From Thermaerobacter sp. FW80 (GTDB lineage Bacteria > Bacillota > Sulfobacillia > Thermaerobacterales > Thermaerobacteraceae), in contig NZ_CP037895.1 in assembly GCF_004634385.1 (NCBI RefSeq), positions 62,001-126,000 on the forward strand: a stretch of 64,000 nt of DNA, read 5' to 3'. Within the stretch, counting starts at the first letter, position 1. Every line of letters begins with the position of its first letter. The notes under the pieces were generated by a model. It saw only the letters and a program-made list of their open reading frames with translations. It was not told the origin of the DNA and searched no databases. Below are positions 1-9,031 of this stretch, piece after piece. The position numbers and the translations under genes are program-made.

Positions 1-1
1 T

Positions 2-520
2 CCGCAGGGTGACCACCCTGACCAGCCCGAAGTCGCTTTGTTGGAGGGTGCCCAGGTCACCCGCCTCAACTACGGCACCTATTACCCGCGGCCCTTCGGC
101 GAAGGCGACCTGATCTACATGAAGTACAACGGTGGGCCCGGCTACGGGGATCCGCTGGAGAGACCGCTGGATCTGTGTGAGAAGGATCTAAACGACGGCA
201 TCTACACCGAGCGGATCATGTCTAACGTCTACGGGGTCATCGCTCATCGTGACGAAAGGGGCCGTTTCACCGTCGATCGAGAAGCGTCCGAACGACGCCG
301 GGAGGAACTGCGCCAACAGCGCCGTGCCCGTGGGGTAGACTTCGCCGAGTTCTACCGCCGGGAACGCCAGCGGCTGCTGAACGGTGACCTGGCGGAAGTC
401 GTCCGCCGAATGTACGCCGAGCTGGCCGAGGTCGGGCCGCGGTGGTGGCAGGAGTTCAAGGCCATCTGGCAGCTTCCCGAGGATTTCGCCGTGATGAGCG
501 GGGAGGGGACGGACCGATGA
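2..520 (+). CDS. acxB: Acetone carboxylase, HyuB-type subunit (C-terminal part)
   Basis: Only the last 172 residues are in the window; the frame is open to the left edge. The stretch GGPGYGDPLERP is typical of the C-terminal region of hydantoinase B / acetone carboxylase large subunits. These work with a HyuA-type ATPase subunit in the cytoplasm; acetone carboxylase turns acetone, bicarbonate and ATP into acetoacetate. The stop overlaps the next start (ATGA), so the two are translationally coupled. The assignment as acetone carboxylase rather than hydantoinase or 5-oxoprolinase rests on the small zinc subunit and the acyl-CoA ligase downstream. A related ketone carboxylase, such as an acetophenone-type enzyme, remains possible. 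Confidence 0.75.
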   Translation, partial: PQGDHPDQPEVALLEGAQVTRLNYGTYYPRPFGEGDLIYMKYNGGPGYGDPLERPLDLCEKDLNDGIYTERIMSNVYGVIAHRDERGRFTVDREASERRREELRQQRRARGVDFAEFYRRERQRLLNGDLAEVVRRMYAELAEVGPRWWQEFKAIWQLPEDFAVMSGEGTDR

Positions 521-2811
521 GCGGGCACACGGCCCGAATCCTGGCCATCGATACGGGTGGCACCATGACTGACACGATTTTAATTGACACGAGCGGTGAC
601 TTCGTTGTCGGCAAGGCACAGACCACCCCCGACCATCTGGCGCGGGGGATCATGGACTCCTTGCGGGACGCCGCCCGCCAGTGGGGGATGACGTTAGAAG
701 AAGCCGCTGCGGGATTGGAACTGGTGGTCTACACGGGAACCGTGATGTTGAACCGCATCGTTAGCCGGACGGGTGAGCAGGCCATCGGTGTGATCACCAG
801 CGCGGGCTTCGAAGACACCTTGCGCTTTGGCCGGGCAAGGCAGTCGTGGCAGCACCTCTCGCTCCCCGAGAGATTGCACGCCGTCTCCCACTTCCATCCC
901 GAACCGCTGGTCCCGCGGGAGAACGTCCTCGGCGTGCGCGAGCGAGTCTTGTCCACGGGTCACGTGATGATCCCGCTGTACGAGGCGGATGCCCGACAGG
1001 CGGCGGAAACCCTCATCGACCGGGGGATGCGGACGATTATCATCGCCTACCTCAACGCCTTCGTGAACCCCGAGCATGAGCTGCGCACCGCCGAGATCGT
1101 CTGCCAGGTCGCCCGGGAACGTGGCGTGGAGGTCAACGTGCTGCTCTCCCACCAGGTCCACCCCATCGTCGGCGAGGCCGGGCGGTTGAATGCCGTGGTC
1201 ATCCAGGCCTATGCGGCCGAACCCTCTCGGTCCCAGCTGAAGGAACTGCAGCAGGAGTTCCGTGCCGCGGGCAGCCGGGCCAGCGTCCGGCTCCTGACCA
1301 ATTACGGCACCACCGTTTCGACGGACTACGAGCGGCTGATCCACACGGTCAATTCCGGCCCGACCGGCGGGGTGATCGGGACCCGCTTCCTCGGACAACA
1401 CTACGACCTGCGCTACCTCATCGCCACGGATGTGGGTGGCACCAGTTTCGACGTGGGAACCGTGATCAACGGTGATGTCGTGCTGCGCGACCAGGGCTTG
1501 ATCGACCGCTTCTTCGTGAACATCCCCATGGTTGCGGTGGACTCCATCGGAGCGGGCACCGGGTCCTATGTCCGTGTCGACCCCGTCACCGAACGGGTCC
1601 GCATCGGACCTGACAGCGCGGGCTACCGAGTAGGGGTCTGCTGGCCCGAGGGCGGTGTCGACACGGTAACCGTCAACGATGCCAACCTGATCCTCGGTTA
1701 CCTGAACCCCGACTATTTCCTCGGCGGCCAGGTCCGCCTTGACCGTGAGCGGGCACTGCGCCTGTTCGAAGAGCAGGTGGCCCGCAAACTGGGCGTTGAT
1801 GTGTACGAGGCCGCGTGGGGCGTTCACAACCTTACGAACCTCACTCTCAAACTTCACCTGCAGCAGGTTATGCTCGGCATGGGCTTCGGCCCTGAGGTAT
1901 TCCACGTGGCCTGTTTCGGTGGCGGCGGGCCGGTGCACGCCATCGGTTATACCGACGGCCTGCCACTGGCCGGGGTGATGATCCCGGCCTGGGCCCCGGG
2001 CTTTTCGGCCTTCGGTGCGGCATGCGGTGATTACGGCGTCCGCCAGGAAATGTCGGTCGACATTTACGTGCCACCACCGCCTGGGGTCACACCCACCGGC
2101 ATCGCGCTGGACATCCTGCGGGGCGTGTATGACAACCTGCCGCCGGAGACCCGGCGCCAGGTGGACGAGGCGGTGGAGACGCACCGCATCACCCGGGAGC
2201 AGGCCATGGCGAATGTGCTGGCCGGCGTGGCCGTCCAGCAATTGCAGGCGGCGTGGCAGACTCTACGAGGCCAGATCGAGGCCGAAGCCCGCCGGGAAGG
2301 CCTTGAGATCTCCCGCCTCCGCTTCGTACCCTCCGTACGTGTGCGGTACGCCGGCATGCTGGACGACCTTGAGGTCCAGGGTGATACCACCGCGGTGACG
2401 GGCGAAAGCCTCCGCCAGCTCATGGAGCGTTTCGAGGAGAATTTCGACAAGGTCTACGCCCGCGGTGCGCGCAGCACGGAGTTTGGTTATCAGATCACGC
2501 GGGTCGTGCTGACCGGCTACTACGACAGTATCAAGCCCCACATGGCCGAAGCGCAGACGCTGGAGGAACTGCCCAGCGAAGCGGCCATCAAAGGTCGGCG
2601 GCGAATCTACTGGCAAGGCGAATGGCATGAAGCGACCGTCTACGAGATGGACGCCCTACGTCCTGGGAACCTGCTGGCGGGACCGTGCCTGGTGGAATCG
2701 CCGGCGACGACGGTCCTCGTGCCTCCGGCATATCAACTCTATCTCGACCGGCGCCGCGTCTTCTGGGCCATCCGTCCCTGGGAAGACGCCCGTGTCTATG
2801 TGGGAAGGTGA
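517..2811 (+). CDS. acxA: Acetone carboxylase, HyuA-type ATP-binding subunit
   Basis: A 764-residue protein of the hydantoinase A / acetone carboxylase beta family. The N-terminal phosphate loop DTGGTMTD (about residues 11-18) and a second loop DVGGTSFD (about residue 305) mark the actin-like ATPase fold that activates substrate by phosphorylation. The ATG at 517 overlaps the preceding stop by four bases, which fixes the start. An upstream in-frame extension is only the other frame of the HyuB-type gene. Length is close to that of known acetone carboxylase beta subunits. It sits between the HyuB-type and small subunits in one operon. Confidence 0.85.
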   Translation: MSGHTARILAIDTGGTMTDTILIDTSGDFVVGKAQTTPDHLARGIMDSLRDAARQWGMTLEEAAAGLELVVYTGTVMLNRIVSRTGEQAIGVITSAGFEDTLRFGRARQSWQHLSLPERLHAVSHFHPEPLVPRENVLGVRERVLSTGHVMIPLYEADARQAAETLIDRGMRTIIIAYLNAFVNPEHELRTAEIVCQVARERGVEVNVLLSHQVHPIVGEAGRLNAVVIQAYAAEPSRSQLKELQQEFRAAGSRASVRLLTNYGTTVSTDYERLIHTVNSGPTGGVIGTRFLGQHYDLRYLIATDVGGTSFDVGTVINGDVVLRDQGLIDRFFVNIPMVAVDSIGAGTGSYVRVDPVTERVRIGPDSAGYRVGVCWPEGGVDTVTVNDANLILGYLNPDYFLGGQVRLDRERALRLFEEQVARKLGVDVYEAAWGVHNLTNLTLKLHLQQVMLGMGFGPEVFHVACFGGGGPVHAIGYTDGLPLAGVMIPAWAPGFSAFGAACGDYGVRQEMSVDIYVPPPPGVTPTGIALDILRGVYDNLPPETRRQVDEAVETHRITREQAMANVLAGVAVQQLQAAWQTLRGQIEAEARREGLEISRLRFVPSVRVRYAGMLDDLEVQGDTTAVTGESLRQLMERFEENFDKVYARGARSTEFGYQITRVVLTGYYDSIKPHMAEAQTLEELPSEAAIKGRRRIYWQGEWHEATVYEMDALRPGNLLAGPCLVESPATTVLVPPAYQLYLDRRRVFWAIRPWEDARVYVGR

Positions 2812-2817
2812 GAACCA

Positions 2818-3383
2818 TGGCCGTTTCCCCGGAAAAGATCCGGCGCATCGCCGATCTGCTGGAAGGCCGGATGCCCGTTGAGGAAGTCTTCGGCATCGTG
2901 GTCCGGGAGAAGGACCCGGAGGCCTTCGACGCCCTGGTCGCCTACTTTCAGCAAAAGGTGGCCTGGAGCGAACCCATTTTGCTTCCGCTAAGCGACCACC
3001 TTATGATCGTGGCCAAGGAACGGAATGGGCGCACCGAGGCCATCGTCAAGTGTACCTGCGGGCACGAATTCCCGGATTACCGGGTCAACTGGAAGGTCGC
3101 TGCCAGGGTGTACGTTCGGGAAACGGAGGAACAGTTCCGGGAGATCTACCCGGCCTACATGCACCCAGAGCCCGGCTGGCAGCAGTTGCGTGAGTATTAC
3201 TGCCCGGGGTGCCATGCCCTCCTCGAGGTAGAGGCCGTGCCAGCCGGCTACCCGCCGGTCTTCGACGCGCTCCCGGATATCCAGACCTTCTACCGGGAGT
3301 GGCTGGGACGGGACCTCCCTGTCGATCCCCACCCCTTCGAGGACCTGACGGCGCGGTATCTGGCGGAACATCTACCAGCTTGA
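2818..3383 (+). CDS. acxC: Acetone carboxylase small (gamma) subunit
   Basis: A 188-residue protein starting at an ATG behind AAGGTGAG, six bases after the HyuA-type gene. Two cysteine pairs, CTCG near residue 79 and CPGC near residue 128, are consistent with the metal-binding small subunit of acetone carboxylases. Such a subunit is what separates this family from plain hydantoinases and is the best reason for calling the operon an acetone or ketone carboxylase. It would assemble with the two large subunits in the cytoplasm. Confidence 0.8.
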
Positions 3384-3395
3384 GGAGGGAGCGCC

Positions 3396-5351
3396 ATGGC
3401 GCGTCGCCGGTCGGTCGTGTGGCAACCGACGCCGGAGTACGTGGAGGGCAGCAACCTCTGGCGGTTCATGCAGGCGCACGGCATCCGCGATTATAGCGAG
3501 TTGCTGCGCCGCTCGGAGGAAGACATTCGCTGGTTCTGGGACGCGTTCATCCGTTTCGCCGGTTTTGAATTCTACGAGCCCTACCGCGAGGTCCTCGACC
3601 TCTCGGGCGGCCTACCCTGGCCCAAGTGGTTCGTCGGCGGGAAAATCAACATCGCCCATAATTTCGTGGACAAGTGGGCGGCGCACCCGGAAACGGCTGC
3701 ACGCCCGGCGCTGATCTGGGAGGGAGAAGACGGCGAAACACGGACTTACACCTTTGCCGAACTTAACCGCGAGGCCAACCGTTTTGCCAACACGCTGCAG
3801 GCCCTTGGCGTGCAAAAAGGGGATCGAGTGGCTCTCTACATGCCGATGATCCCCGAGACCGTGATCGCCCTCTACGGGATCTACAAGTCGGGCGCCATCG
3901 CGGTACCCCTTTTCTCCGGCTTCGGCCCCGACGCCATCGCCATCCGCCTCAACGACGTCGAGGCCAAGGCCGTGGTCACCGCCGACGGCTTCTGGCGGGG
4001 CGGCCAGCAAGTGCCGCTCAAGGCCACGCTGGACCGGGCCCTGGAGCGGGTCCGCAGCGTCCGGGCGGTGATCGTAGCGGAACGCCTCAAGAGCGCTGTG
4101 GACATGAAGGCCGGGCGCGACACGCCGTGGCGGGAATCGGTAGCCACAGCTGCGGATCAATTCCGAACCCTACCGATGGATTCAGAAGACCTCTGCATGG
4201 TCAGCTACTCGTCGGGAACATCGGGTAAGCCCAAAGGCATCGTGCACGTCCACGGTGGCCTGGCCGTCAAGACTGCCGAAGCCGGGATGTTCATCTTTGA
4301 CGTGCAGCCCGACGATGTCTGTTTCATGATCACCGACTTTGGATGGATGATGGGCCAGCTGCCGATGTTTGGCGCCCATGCCGTGGCGGCCCCCCTCCTC
4401 ATCTACGAAGGAAGCCCCATGTACCCGAACCCGGGCCGGATCTTCAACCTGATCGAGAAATACCGCATCACCTTCTTCGGGGCACCGGCCACGGCCCTGC
4501 GCCTATTGAAGACCTATGGCGAGCCGTTCCGGAAGGAGGCCGACCTGAGTTCCCTGCGGATCCTTGGGCACACAGGAGAACCCATCGATGAGGATACGTG
4601 GAACTGGTACTTCTCCTGGTGCGATGGACGGGTTCCCATCATCAACGGTTCCGGCGGAACCGAAATCTTCGCCGAGATCATCGCCTCCACAGTCTTGCAA
4701 CCGTTGAAGCCGACCTGCCTCGGCGTGACACCGGCGGTGGGCGCCCGAGTTGTGGACGAACAGGGGAAACCGGTCCCTCCCGGGACACCGGGCTACTTGG
4801 TCTTCACTCTTCCGCAGCCGGCCCAGACCCGGGGATTCTGGAAAGACCCCAAGAGGTATCTGGACACTTACTTCCCGTTGGGGTCGGAACTGTGGTGGCA
4901 CGGAGACATGGTGATGGTGGATGAGGACGCTTTCTGGTTCCACCTGGGCCGGGCCGACGACGTCCTTAAAGTGGCCGGGCGGCGGACGGGGCCCGGTGAA
5001 ATCGAGGACGTGGTCAACCGGCACCCGGCGGTGCTGGAGTCGGCGGTGATCGGCGTGCCCGATCCGGTCAAGGGCGAGGCGATCGTGCTCTTCGTGGTGC
5101 CGAGACCGGGCAAGCGTCCTTCCCCGGAGGAAATCAGTCGCTTTGTGGCGGACGAACTGGGCAAACCCTACCAGCCCGGTGTAGTGCACGTGGTCGAGGA
5201 CCTGCCGAAGACGCGCTCGCAGAAGATTCTGCGCCGGCTCATCAAGGAGAAATACCTGGGTCTCCCCTTGGGGGACACGTCCAGCCTCATGAACCCGGAG
5301 GCGCTGGATGCACTGCCGGTCGCGGAAGGTTCGGCTCAGTCAACGGCTTGA
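3396..5351 (+). CDS. AMP-forming acyl-CoA synthetase (probable acetoacetate-CoA ligase role)
   Basis: A 651-residue member of the acetyl/propionyl/acetoacetyl-CoA synthetase family. The ATP-binding loop SYSSGTSGKPKG is near residue 271, and the C-terminal catalytic lysine lies in PKTRSQKILRR, where the usual Gly before Lys is Gln. The N-terminal ACAS-type domain is present. It starts 12 bases after the small carboxylase subunit behind GAGGAGG, so it belongs to the same operon. The product of acetone carboxylase is acetoacetate, so activation of acetoacetate to its CoA ester is the most sensible role. The sequence alone does not prove substrate choice; acetate or propionate remain possible. 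Confidence 0.8.
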   Translation: MARRRSVVWQPTPEYVEGSNLWRFMQAHGIRDYSELLRRSEEDIRWFWDAFIRFAGFEFYEPYREVLDLSGGLPWPKWFVGGKINIAHNFVDKWAAHPETAARPALIWEGEDGETRTYTFAELNREANRFANTLQALGVQKGDRVALYMPMIPETVIALYGIYKSGAIAVPLFSGFGPDAIAIRLNDVEAKAVVTADGFWRGGQQVPLKATLDRALERVRSVRAVIVAERLKSAVDMKAGRDTPWRESVATAADQFRTLPMDSEDLCMVSYSSGTSGKPKGIVHVHGGLAVKTAEAGMFIFDVQPDDVCFMITDFGWMMGQLPMFGAHAVAAPLLIYEGSPMYPNPGRIFNLIEKYRITFFGAPATALRLLKTYGEPFRKEADLSSLRILGHTGEPIDEDTWNWYFSWCDGRVPIINGSGGTEIFAEIIASTVLQPLKPTCLGVTPAVGARVVDEQGKPVPPGTPGYLVFTLPQPAQTRGFWKDPKRYLDTYFPLGSELWWHGDMVMVDEDAFWFHLGRADDVLKVAGRRTGPGEIEDVVNRHPAVLESAVIGVPDPVKGEAIVLFVVPRPGKRPSPEEISRFVADELGKPYQPGVVHVVEDLPKTRSQKILRRLIKEKYLGLPLGDTSSLMNPEALDALPVAEGSAQSTA

Positions 5352-5456
5352 GGCGGCGGCCGCGGGCCGGCCACCTCAAAACAAGCATGCCGGTTGCATG
5401 CGACCTGCTCCAGGTCGGCCGGCGCTGTCGGGCCGGCCCGGTCGGGGCGTGAAAGG

Positions 5457-5484
5457 TTCCCCGCCCGCAGGCGGGGAATTTTTT
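5457..5484 (+). terminator. Intrinsic terminator of the acetone carboxylase operon
   Basis: A perfect nine-pair stem (TTCCCCGCC with GGCGGGGAA), a four-base loop CGCA, and a run of six T directly after it. It lies between the convergent acyl-CoA ligase and activator genes and serves the plus-strand transcript. The reverse strand has only a short AAA tract, so it is weaker in that direction. Confidence 0.85.
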
Positions 5485-5494
5485 ATCTTCACAC

Positions 5495-7540
5495 TTACCG
5501 TAGCCCCATTTCTTTCAGTTTCCGATACAGCGTGCCCCGCGCGATGCCCAGCCTTCGTGCCGCTTTCGCCACGGAACCTCCATGTTCTTCCAGAGCCGTC
5601 AGGATGGCCTGCCGTTCCATCTCTCTGAGAGTCCCTTGCTCGCCGGGGGCACCCGTGGCTGCCCGATCGTTGACGTTAGCGACCCGGATGTGGGCCGGAA
5701 GGTCTGCGACCGTGACCGTCTCCTCATCGATCTGTACGGCCAGGGCGTAGCACAAATTCTTCAGCTCTCGCACGTTGCCCGGCCACGAATACCGCCGGAA
5801 CAGCTCCGCTACTTCGGGGCTGACGTCCAGAGGTCCCCGTCCCAACTCGGCACGGATCCGGCGGAGAAACTCCCGCGCCAGGAGAACGATGTCTTCCGAA
5901 CGCTCCCGCAGGGGCGGGAGATGGATGTGAACGACCTGGAGGCGATGGTAGAGGTCCTCGCGGAAGCGCCCCGCTTGGACTTCCTGTTGCAGATCCCGGT
6001 TGGTGGCACAGATCACACGGACATCTACCCGCACGGCCTGCCGCGCACCCAGCGGCGTGATCTCGCCCTGGTCGAGGGCTCGCAAGAGAGCCGCCTGCCC
6101 CTCAGGCGACATGTCACCGATTTCGTCCAGGAACAGAGTGCCTCCATGGGCCAACCGAAATCGTCCCGGAAAGCCCTCGCGGGCAGCACCCGTGAAGGCA
6201 CCTTTCTCGTAGCCAAAGAGCTCGCTCACCAGCAGTTCCCGGGGAACGGCGGCACAGTTGACCGCAACAAACGGACCGCGCCCGCTCCAAGCGTGGATGG
6301 CCCGGGCCAGGACTTCCTTGCCTGTACCCGTCTCCCCCGTCAACAGCACGGGCAAGGGTGTCTCCGCGACCCGGGTCGCTACGGCAAGCACGCGTTGCAT
6401 CACGGCGGAACGTCCCAGGATGAACGTGAAATCGCCAGAGATCGGGGGGCTGGTACCGATGTTGCTGCTCATGCTACCGCGGTCTCTTCCAAGGCAATTC
6501 TCCGTCAATCCGCCGCCCTGCCCACTCTTTACTGCACGGACCGGTACCTTCCAGACACCGTTATTCTTCTCTTCCAACGTGGCGATGTAGCCAATGCGCC
6601 GTCCCTCATGCGACACAGGTTGAAGCCGGATCGTTAGACCGTCGCCTCCGCGGTCTGGAATCCTTAGTTCCGTTTCGTCCCGGATCGCGGTCAACCACGA
6701 ATGCGTCACGCCCTTGAGCCGGCCCCCGGCATCAAGAACACGGGTTGCGTAAAAGGTCGGCGACGCCATGATAGCCCGTCCTGAGCGTGTCAAAACGGCT
6801 ACCGCCTTGCTCCCAGGCCGATTCGTAACCTCGTCAAACAAGTTACGTAGCACCGCCTCGTGCAATTGGTGTTCCGTCCGCAGTTGCTGCTCTACCATCT
6901 TGCTCAAAGTAACGACCGTGGTCAGGGCATGTGGATGGATGGTGTCAAAAGGGCCGGTTAAATCAATAATCCCCACCACCTCGCCCGTTTCCGGGTCGCG
7001 GACAGGACTGCTGGAACAAACCCAATCATGAATCTTCTGGGAGAAGTGTTCCGGCCCGAAGACCTGAATGGGATGCTTGTGGGTGACGGCGACGCCGATC
7101 GCGTTGGTGCCCGCGGCTTCATCAAGCCAGCAGGTGCCTTCGTGGAAGTGCAGGCTGGATGCCTGCAGCCGGACACGTGGATGTCCTTCGATCCGAAGCA
7201 AGACACCGTCCGGGTTAGCGACCACCAATAATTGACGAGAGTCGTTGAGGAGATTCTTCACATGGTTGTCATTGAATATGGGTTCCGCCACGTGGTACAG
7301 AGAATGGTTTTTCCATATTTCACTAACCTCATCTTCTTCGACCGCGACGGGTGCCAGGGTTCTGTGCGCATCGAGGCCGTGCTCCTTGCAACGCTTCCAG
7401 GAATCGACAATTGGACGCCGGACGTGAGGAGGCGAGGCGAAGTCCCTCATGTAGCGTTCCCACTCTACAAACAACTTGCTGCGAGCCTGAATGGGATCGG
7501 AAGGCACGTCAAGACCAAGACCAGGACTTAGAGTGTACAT
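5495..7540 (-). CDS. acxR: Sigma-54-dependent activator, AcxR/AcoR type
   Basis: A 681-residue regulator with an N-terminal GAF-like sensing half (about residues 50-230), a central AAA+ domain and a C-terminal Fis-type helix-turn-helix. The AAA+ domain has Walker A GETGTGKE, the sigma-54-contacting loop GAFTGA and Walker [10 protein letters not shown]. The HTH is in the last 40 residues ([16 protein letters not shown]). The ATG at 7540 behind GGGAGGGCGG is preferred to the GTG 27 bases upstream. It faces the carboxylase operon and most likely switches it on with RpoN in response to the ketone. AcoR-like regulators of acetoin genes have the same design, and an acetoin-type dehydrogenase lies at the other end of the window. 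Confidence 0.85.
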   Translation of the reverse strand: MYTLSPGLGLDVPSDPIQARSKLFVEWERYMRDFASPPHVRRPIVDSWKRCKEHGLDAHRTLAPVAVEEDEVSEIWKNHSLYHVAEPIFNDNHVKNLLNDSRQLLVVANPDGVLLRIEGHPRVRLQASSLHFHEGTCWLDEAAGTNAIGVAVTHKHPIQVFGPEHFSQKIHDWVCSSSPVRDPETGEVVGIIDLTGPFDTIHPHALTTVVTLSKMVEQQLRTEHQLHEAVLRNLFDEVTNRPGSKAVAVLTRSGRAIMASPTFYATRVLDAGGRLKGVTHSWLTAIRDETELRIPDRGGDGLTIRLQPVSHEGRRIGYIATLEEKNNGVWKVPVRAVKSGQGGGLTENCLGRDRGSMSSNIGTSPPISGDFTFILGRSAVMQRVLAVATRVAETPLPVLLTGETGTGKEVLARAIHAWSGRGPFVAVNCAAVPRELLVSELFGYEKGAFTGAAREGFPGRFRLAHGGTLFLDEIGDMSPEGQAALLRALDQGEITPLGARQAVRVDVRVICATNRDLQQEVQAGRFREDLYHRLQVVHIHLPPLRERSEDIVLLAREFLRRIRAELGRGPLDVSPEVAELFRRYSWPGNVRELKNLCYALAVQIDEETVTVADLPAHIRVANVNDRAATGAPGEQGTLREMERQAILTALEEHGGSVAKAARRLGIARGTLYRKLKEMGLR

Positions 7541-7782
7541 AGTCTTCCGCCCTCCCGATCGAATCACCGTGTCGCAGACTAACCAATGGGACGGGATTGT
7601 GGTGCATAAGTAGCGATGTTGGGTATGGTAGAGATTTTGGGTAGGGTTGGAATGACACCGAATCGTTTTCTTAAGCAGCGTGCGGTTAAGAACCGTAGCT
7701 GCAGACTAGATGACCCTAGAGGCTCTGGTTTGACGTACCCACCCATGTATATTATATAAAGACTCTGTCGGTGGGGGGCGGG

Positions 7783-8077
7783 CTAGACGCACACCGCCGC
7801 CGAAGCAAACACCCGTTGCAAGTCATCCACGTCCATGAGCATGAGGTTCATCACGACCACGTCGAACGGTCCCTTGGGCCGTGACAATCGCTCCACGCTG
7901 AGCCATTCTCCGTGCCAGCTCACCCTGGCCACACCCTAAATCGCACACTTGCCTTCCACGCCACTCACCCACGACTTCGAGTACCCAATCGTACGACAAT
8001 TCCACAACAGGGTTTCTGTTCCTGATCAAATCGTCATAGGCCCATGCCCATCGGTCATAGGCACCCATGATGGTCAT
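7783..8077 (-). pseudogene. SAM-dependent methyltransferase remnant
   Basis: The start at 8077 overlaps the stop of the SRPBCC gene. The first 60 or so residues contain a clear SAM motif, VCDLGCGQGELARRM. Soon after it the frame changes: the continuation PFDVVVMNLMLMDV, typical of the later part of a class I methyltransferase core, is read one frame over and ends at 7783. The middle of the fold and the C-terminus are missing, so this is a deletion and frameshift remnant, not a working enzyme. Confidence 0.7.
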
Positions 8078-8513
8078 CACGTCCCGCGACCAATGAGACG
8101 ATACTGAAACCGCCCCAGAATGATTCCCCATCCGCCACCGAAGGCCTGCTGCGTCCCCGGGCCCGCCTCGCCGAGTCGCTCCCAACCCCGGTGTTCCAGT
8201 TCGACGCGGGTGAAAGCACCCTCGGGATAGAACCGAACCTCGACCTCAGTAGGCTCCGGCCAGTTCGCCTAGTTCCACGTGAACACCACCCGGTGGGGCG
8301 GCTCGTAGACCAGGACCCGGCCGATCTCGTGCTCTTCGCCATCCCGGAACCGCTCGTAGAAGCGGCCGCCGGCATGGTCCTCCAGGATCAAATCGGCTCT
8401 GCGGTCGCCGCCGTAGGAGAACTGGTCCAGCGGCCACCACTGGCCGATGCCGGCCGTAAACCGGGCAAAGATTGCCTCCACGGGCCCGCGGACGACAACG
8501 CTGCGTCGAATCA
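8077..8513 (-). pseudogene. SRPBCC/AHSA1-family protein with in-frame TAG
   Basis: The start at 8513 overlaps the ArsR stop (ATGA). The protein reads as an AHSA1/SRPBCC small-ligand-binding domain (GIGQWWPLDQF, GGRFYERF, RVVFTWN) and then meets a TAG at 8269-8271. In the same frame it continues with family-typical sequence (NWPEPTEVEVRF, FTRVELEHRGWERLG) to a TGA at 8077-8079. A single base change would restore it. ArsR plus SRPBCC pairs are common in bacteria, so this was a normal operon that is now decaying. A sequencing error is the main alternative. Confidence 0.75.
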
Positions 8514-8828
8514 TCCCAGACCGTCCCCCTCGACGTGGCGGCGGAAGCGCTCCAGGGCGACGTCCCAGGTCCTGGCGACCTGGTCCAACCACTCCCGTAC
8601 TTCGTCGAACCCTTCCCGGCGCAGCCGGTAGAGCCGCCGCCGCCCGGACTTTTCGACCTCGACCAGACCCGCAGCCACGAGGACGGCCAGGTGCTTGGAC
8701 ACCGCCGGCCGGCTGATGGGCAGCGGTCGGGCCAGGGTGCCCACGTCCTTGGGGCCCGAACGAAGCACCGTGACGATGTGGCGCCGCGTCGGATCCGCCA
8801 GGGCCGCGAACTTGCGATCGAGATCCAT
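8511..8828 (-). CDS. ArsR-family transcriptional regulator
   Basis: A 105-residue winged-helix repressor: LADPTRRHIVTVL opens the fold, and the recognition helix is in ISRPAVSKHLAVLVAAGLVEVEK. It has no cysteine pair for metal sensing, which fits the subgroup that sits beside SRPBCC genes rather than metal sensors. It is the first gene of the operon with the broken SRPBCC and methyltransferase genes and probably controls its own promoter in the AT-richer stretch just upstream of 8828. Confidence 0.85.
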   Translation of the reverse strand: MDLDRKFAALADPTRRHIVTVLRSGPKDVGTLARPLPISRPAVSKHLAVLVAAGLVEVEKSGRRRLYRLRREGFDEVREWLDQVARTWDVALERFRRHVEGDGLG

Positions 8829-9031
8829 GCGGCAAAGGTAACTTATGAGTTACCAGTCAGTCAAGACCTGCCACCGCGGCCCACGGCAACGCGGGCCCTG
8901 TGGCCTCCGGCCTGCCATGCTGCGTATTGCTTCGGCAGAGGCCTTTTGTTTGGACACTCAATGCCTTGGATGGTTGTTATTGTTGGGTTAGTATGGTTAT
9001 ACCAAACCATTTCTGTGAGGGAGATCAAGGG

